Part shown: positions 32,516-35,422 of the stretch, in pieces
How positions within the stretch are numbered: the stretch's first letter is position 1
Layout of the letters: each line of letters starts with the position of its first letter
Made by a program: the position numbers and the translations under genes
NCBI RefSeq assembly: GCF_000403455.2
Contig: NZ_KE159722.1
Span: forward strand, 56,517 to 91,938
From: Dorea sp. 5-2
Lineage (GTDB): Bacteria > Bacillota > Clostridia > Lachnospirales > Lachnospiraceae
Reading direction: 5' to 3'
DNA length: 35,422 nucleotides
Notes under the pieces: generated by a model
The model's database searches: none
Told to the model about the DNA's origin: nothing
Seen by the model: the letters and a program-made list of their open reading frames with translations, nothing else

Positions 32516-33738
32516 AAGAAAAGATAGAAAAGACAGTAAGATATATCCGTAATCTCTCTTTTCGAAAGGCGATGATGGCATATATCCTGGTCCTGGCGGC
32601 GGTGGTTGCCGCGGCGTCTTATCTGACGATGATCATGTGCTGGCAGTGGGAGCTGGCAGAGTGGGGGAAGTATGAGCGTGAAGACCTTATGGAGGTTATT
32701 TACAAAAAAGGGCCTTTGTGGGGATGGGGCTATGATTATGCGGCAGAAACGGATCTCTTTAAGATCCGTTTCCTGGATTTTATAAGGGTATGGTGTCCAT
32801 TTCTCTATGCATTTGCAGGCATGGTGGTGACGATCTGTATCTTCTATGAGAGGCGTCTGGCGAAACCGCTGCATCTTCTGAAGGAAAGTGTGGCAAGAAT
32901 CCGAGAGAATGATCTTGACTTTTGTGTAAGTTATGAGAGTGAGGATGAATTGGGAAGCCTCTGTGATTCGGTGGAGGATATGCGGATGGAGCTGGTCCGG
33001 GGGAAGCAGGAGATGTGGCGGCTGATAGAGAAGCAGAAAGAACTGAATGCGGCGTTCGCCCATGACCTGCGAACGCCGCTTACGGTGCTTCGGGGGTATA
33101 CGGATTTTCTGGCGCGGTATATTCCGGAGGGGAAGATCAGCGAAGAGAAGATGCAGGATACGCTGCTGCTGATGTCTGCTCATCTGAAACGGCTTGAAGA
33201 TTACAGCCGGACTATGAAAGGAATCCGGAGTATTGATGAAGTTCCGTTCTGTCCAGAAGGGATGACGATCGGGAGTATCGAGAAGAAGATCAGGGAAGTG
33301 GTCTTTGCGCTGAACCAGATCGGGGATATAGAGATACATTATCATGGATACGGTGCAGAGAATGCACAGAAAGAGCAAGATGAGATCAGAGTAGCGGCGG
33401 ATGATAATATTATCATGGAAGTATTGGAAAATGTGATATCCAATGCCATCCGTTTTGCGAGGAAGGAAATTGAGGTCGCAGGACATTATGATGTGGTTAA
33501 GAGCGAATTCAGCCTGATCGTTCGGGACGACGGGAATGGATTTGCAGAAGAGGAGCTTGTGAAAGCGCTTAAGCCGTATCATAAAGAATATGAGAGCAAA
33601 GAGAAAGGCGAACATTTTGGGATCGGTCTCTATATCTGCCGGAAATTCTGTAAGAAACACGGCGGAACGCTTGATATTGCAAACAGCATTCGGGGCGGGG
33701 CGGCAGTCACGGTATCTTTTTTCCTGGAACGTGTCTGA
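32503..33738 (+). CDS. Sensor histidine kinase (second system)
   Basis: A 411-residue membrane kinase. Two helices (about 24-46 and 97-115) enclose a short external loop of about 50 residues, too small for a classical sensor domain; such kinases often sense membrane-level stress or a partner protein. A HAMP-like segment leads to H187 in NAAFAHDLRTPLTVLRGYTD. The ATPase domain is complete: N-box LENVISNAIRFARKEIEV, D-box VRDDGNGFAEEELVKA and G-box HFGIGLYICRKFCKKHGGTL. The layout and spacing resemble antimicrobial-peptide sensing kinases of Firmicutes. I start at ATG 32503; the frame is open from 32485. The last codons form the left half of a 33-nt palindrome. Confidence 0.92.
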   Translation: MDWLEEKIEKTVRYIRNLSFRKAMMAYILVLAAVVAAASYLTMIMCWQWELAEWGKYEREDLMEVIYKKGPLWGWGYDYAAETDLFKIRFLDFIRVWCPFLYAFAGMVVTICIFYERRLAKPLHLLKESVARIRENDLDFCVSYESEDELGSLCDSVEDMRMELVRGKQEMWRLIEKQKELNAAFAHDLRTPLTVLRGYTDFLARYIPEGKISEEKMQDTLLLMSAHLKRLEDYSRTMKGIRSIDEVPFCPEGMTIGSIEKKIREVVFALNQIGDIEIHYHGYGAENAQKEQDEIRVAADDNIIMEVLENVISNAIRFARKEIEVAGHYDVVKSEFSLIVRDDGNGFAEEELVKALKPYHKEYESKEKGEHFGIGLYICRKFCKKHGGTLDIANSIRGGAAVTVSFFLERV

Positions 33739-33753
33739 GACACGTTCCAGGAA
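33721..33753. repeat. 33-nt perfect palindrome over the kinase stop codon
   Basis: TTCCTGGAACGTGTCT (33721-33736) and AGACACGTTCCAGGAA (33738-33753) are perfect 16-base arms around a single G. The left arm encodes the last codons of the kinase, and the stop codon lies in the centre. A run of T precedes it on the plus strand, but none follows on either strand. It would form a strong RNA hairpin between the converging kinase and queT genes and may serve as a terminator or 3'-end protector. Confidence 0.7.
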
Positions 33754-33781
33754 GATCCTTGCGTATGTCAATTCCAATATG

Positions 33782-34276
33782 TTAATTCCGAATTGGGAGA
33801 AAGACGATGTTCTTATATTTTCTCAACGCAAAATACAGTACGAGTCCAAGTACTCCGCAGGATAAGATCTCTCCGATCCCAACCGTAAGCATCATGAACG
33901 GAATCGGGAGAGCTACGCCGTAACCAAAGCGCAGTACAAAAGGTACGATGAGCGTATTGGCGAGGATCGGCGGAAGCGGCGCCAGTAGTTGGCGGGATCT
34001 GCATAATTGGTAAGTAAAGAAGGCTCCGAGTAAAGTTGCAATGCTTCCGAAGATGATATCTGGAAGGATCGCTCCGCCGATTATGTTGCCGATCAGGCAC
34101 CCGATGAATAATCCGGGGATGGCGGCGGGAGTAAATACCGGAAGAATCGTTAGAGCTTCGGCGATCCTTACCTGGATCTCTCCGAAAGAAAATGGTGCGA
34201 ATACATAAGTGAGCACCACATAGATGGCAGCGATCATGGCTGCCTGGCTTAGAAAAGCTGTGTTTGTCTGTTTCAT
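33782..34276 (-). CDS. queT: Queuosine precursor ECF transporter, S component QueT
   Basis: A 164-residue membrane protein of the QueT family, the substrate-capturing subunit of an energy-coupling-factor importer for a queuosine precursor such as preQ1. About five or six helices are visible: LSQAAMIAAIYVVLTYVFAP (about 9-28), IPGLFIGCLIGNIIGGAILP, IIFGSIATLLGAFFTYQL, and two near the C-terminus. The GEIQVRIAEALTILPVFTPA loop (about 32-51), with the conserved QxRxxEAL pattern, is a hallmark of this S-component group. The shared EcfA/EcfT module is not in the window. The leader carries a preQ1-I riboswitch that covers the ribosome binding site, which independently supports the substrate. Confidence 0.93.
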   Translation of the reverse strand: MKQTNTAFLSQAAMIAAIYVVLTYVFAPFSFGEIQVRIAEALTILPVFTPAAIPGLFIGCLIGNIIGGAILPDIIFGSIATLLGAFFTYQLCRSRQLLAPLPPILANTLIVPFVLRFGYGVALPIPFMMLTVGIGEILSCGVLGLVLYFALRKYKNIVFLPIRN

Positions 34277-34283
34277 TTTTCTT

Positions 34284-34326
34284 CTCCTTTAGTTTTGTTT
34301 TACGAGTGGAAGGTCTCGAACACTCG
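34284..34326 (-). promoter_or_regulatory. PreQ1-I riboswitch controlling queT
   Basis: Read on the minus strand, CGAGTG (34321-34326) and CACTCG (34303-34308) form the P1 stem around the loop TTCGAGACCTTC. The 5' side GTTCGAGACC matches the family consensus GUUCNAG-ACC. The A-rich tail GTAAAACAAAACTAAAGGAG follows, as in known preQ1-I switches. CCTT of the loop can pair with AAGG of the tail, which is the ribosome binding site, so ligand binding should close translation of queT when preQ1 is plentiful. Confidence 0.82.
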
Positions 34327-34337
34327 GATTGATTTGC

Positions 34338-34366
34338 CGCAAAGCCAGTATTTACAAGGGCTTGCG
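34338..34366 (-). other. Hairpin upstream of the preQ1 riboswitch
   Basis: On the minus strand CGCAAGCC (34359-34366) pairs with GGCTTTGCG (34338-34346), with one bulged T and a 12-base loop. It lies just upstream of the riboswitch, without a T run. It may be part of the leader or a leftover of a neighbouring element; I cannot assign it. Confidence 0.4.
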
Positions 34367-34408
34367 ACTATGTGAGTGTACCACAGAAAGGAGGAAAAAG
34401 CAACTACT

Positions 34409-34430
34409 ACACCAATTTTACACCAATTTT
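34409..34430. repeat. 11-bp perfect tandem repeat (ACACCAATTTT twice)
   Basis: ACACCAATTTT occurs twice without a gap (34409-34419 and 34420-34430). Tandem repeats of about one helical turn can be protein-binding sites. In this AT-rich strip between queT and the transposase gene it could also mark the end of a mobile element. Neither reading is proved. Confidence 0.45.
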
Positions 34431-34561
34431 TCTTGGAAAGTCGCTAGAATAGCGGAAAAATTGTATATAAATTTTTCGGGGAAGTTGGTTAATAGCCTTT
34501 AAGAAAAAAATGAAGTTATAAACCCAGGTGTCATTTGACGGCGGTTAATCTTCAACGACTT

Positions 34562-34596
34562 TAGAGCCAGTCGGAAAAAACAGGCTCTATTTTTTT
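34562..34596 (+). terminator. Terminator ahead of the transposase gene
   Basis: TAGAGCC (34562-34568) pairs with GGCTCTA (34583-34589), followed by seven T (34590-34596). It lies about 160 bases before the transposase start. Many insertion sequences carry such a stop signal near their left end, which keeps outside transcripts from raising transposase levels. Confidence 0.7.
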
Positions 34597-34648
34597 ACCC
34601 AAAAACGTATTTAGTGCCTGCTGATTAAACTTGAAATGCTTGATTTTA

Positions 34649-34677
34649 CTGACTTTTCTGGATATTTGGTATATAAT
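34649..34677 (+). promoter_or_regulatory. Likely promoter of the transposase gene
   Basis: CTGACT (34649-34654), a 17-base spacer and a perfect TATAAT (34672-34677) lie 78 bases before the transposase start. The -35 box is weak, which suits low transposase expression. Confidence 0.5.
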
Positions 34678-34755
34678 ATTTGCAAGGTAATGCAGATTAA
34701 TCGTTCATTTTTCGTGCAGATAACCTTAGAAATATACAAGCAAGGAGTCCGATAT

Positions 34756-35422
34756 ATGTACAAATATCTTGATAAGTTACAACATTCATTCCTCGATTTT
34801 AATCAGCCATTAGGAATGCATATGAATCCCGAAAACAGATGGGTGCGTTTGGCAGAACAAATCCCATGGGATGTTTTTGAATCAAAATATGCTGAACTGT
34901 TTCCAAATGATACAGGAAATGTTGCAAAGCCTTTGCGTACGGCTCTCGGTTCATTAATTATCCAAAAGAAACTCTGTTTCTCAGACCGCGAACTTGTGGA
35001 ACAGATTACAGAGAATCCATATCTGCAATACTTCATAGGGCTTCCGGGTTATCAGGAAGAACCACCGTTTGATGCAAGTACCCTTGTCCTTTTCCGGAAA
35101 CGTTTGTCTCCTGAGATCATTATGGAAGCCAATGACTATATTTTGAATCAGGATGATGATAAGAAGGATCCTCCGTCAGAGGATTCTTCTGAAAAGAGGG
35201 ATTATGAAAAGGGCCAGGAAGATGCAGGCAATGAGGGGACATTGATCATAGATGCCACCTGTGCACCAGCTAACATCCGATATCCCCAGGATGTATCCCT
35301 TTTAAATGAAGCAAGGGAAAAACTGGAGATGATCATTTATCGGTTTTGTAAATCCTATGGACTGCCGTTGCCAAGACGTTACCGTAGAAAAGCCCGGAAA
35401 GAATATCTGTCTTTTGCGAAAG
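34756..35422 (+). CDS. Transposase, IS1182/IS5-like (InsH N-terminal domain), cut by the window end
   Basis: At least 222 residues of a transposase; the frame is open to the last base. The N-terminal part (MYKYLDKLQHSFLDFNQPLG, then NRWVRLAEQIPWDVFESKYA) and the block LRTALGSLIIQKKLCFSDRE, LVEQITENPYLQYFIGLPGY, FDASTLVLFRKRLS form the InsH/DUF772 N-terminal domain. GTLIIDATCAPANIRYPQDV carries the first acidic residue of the DDE catalytic triad (D in IIDAT). The remaining two catalytic residues lie beyond the window. CAAGGAG precedes the ATG by about 10 bases. A terminator and a weak promoter stand upstream within what is probably the left end of the element; its terminal repeat could not be fixed without the right end. 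Confidence 0.88.
   Translation, partial: MYKYLDKLQHSFLDFNQPLGMHMNPENRWVRLAEQIPWDVFESKYAELFPNDTGNVAKPLRTALGSLIIQKKLCFSDRELVEQITENPYLQYFIGLPGYQEEPPFDASTLVLFRKRLSPEIIMEANDYILNQDDDKKDPPSEDSSEKRDYEKGQEDAGNEGTLIIDATCAPANIRYPQDVSLLNEAREKLEMIIYRFCKSYGLPLPRRYRRKARKEYLSFAK

Noticed and set aside
32512..33777. A 421-codon open frame on the minus strand
   Set aside because: It lies antisense to the second histidine kinase, has no family features and no ribosome binding site. The plus-strand kinase has all catalytic boxes.
34303..34366. tRNA-like fragment (GGTCTCGAACACTC) near queT
   Set aside because: The T-arm consensus is absent and no cloverleaf can be drawn; the segment is explained by the preQ1 riboswitch and a separate hairpin.
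1..35422. CRISPR array
   Set aside because: No regularly spaced direct repeats of 23-40 bases were seen, and no cas gene is present.

Overview
The window looks like a chromosomal segment of a spore-forming anaerobic Firmicute of the Lachnospiraceae (Clostridium cluster XIVa) type. The evidence is the gene content: SpoVT, the SCIFF peptide with its radical-SAM maturase next to a fused SecDF, HemZ, QueT under a preQ1 riboswitch, and AGGAGG-type ribosome binding sites. Species cannot be named from the sequence alone. No tRNA, rRNA or CRISPR array is visible.

Left accessory part (1-6200). An AT-rich edge is followed by a YbaK/ProX-type editing deacylase (minus), a LysR regulator, a HxlR regulator divergent from a flavoredoxin-like flavin reductase, and an AAA-ATPase-like/PD-(D/E)XK protein of the mobile kind. 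Between 5400 and 6200 lies a scrapyard of three broken genes: two AraC C-terminal remnants and the C-terminal end of psuG.

Conserved core (6240-21430, all plus strand). Order: spoVT, a TIGR04086-like membrane protein, scfA (SCIFF, a tiny gene), scfB (its maturase), secDF, recJ, apt, rel/spoT, an MBL-fold hydrolase, hemZ, hisS, aspS. These form one or a few long transcription units with short gaps or overlaps. Promoters can be read in front of scfA and apt, and a possible forespore promoter in front of spoVT.

Transport and purine part (21460-24972). A polar amino-acid ABC transporter (lipoprotein, permease, ATPase) has a strong promoter, a dyad at the transcription start, a structured leader and an attenuating hairpin after the binding-protein gene. 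It converges on purC across a 20-bp perfect hairpin.

Envelope part (25080-33760). A two-component system (minus) is divergent from a GtrB/CsbB-like glycosyltransferase and a YfhO-family membrane protein (plus), with a 10-bp-period repeat array between them. I infer a regulated module that adds sugars to an envelope polymer. The YfhO reading frame runs 193 bases antisense into a pseudouridine synthase gene. A second two-component system follows, ending in a 33-nt palindrome.

Right edge (33780-35422). queT (minus) is headed by a preQ1-I riboswitch. An AT-rich stretch with hairpins and an 11-bp tandem repeat follows, then a transposase gene of the IS1182/IS5-like group cut by the window end.

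The most noteworthy items are the SCIFF locus, the regulated GtrB-YfhO module with its repeat array and run-on C-terminus, the unassigned branched leader before the amino-acid transporter, and the preQ1 riboswitch.
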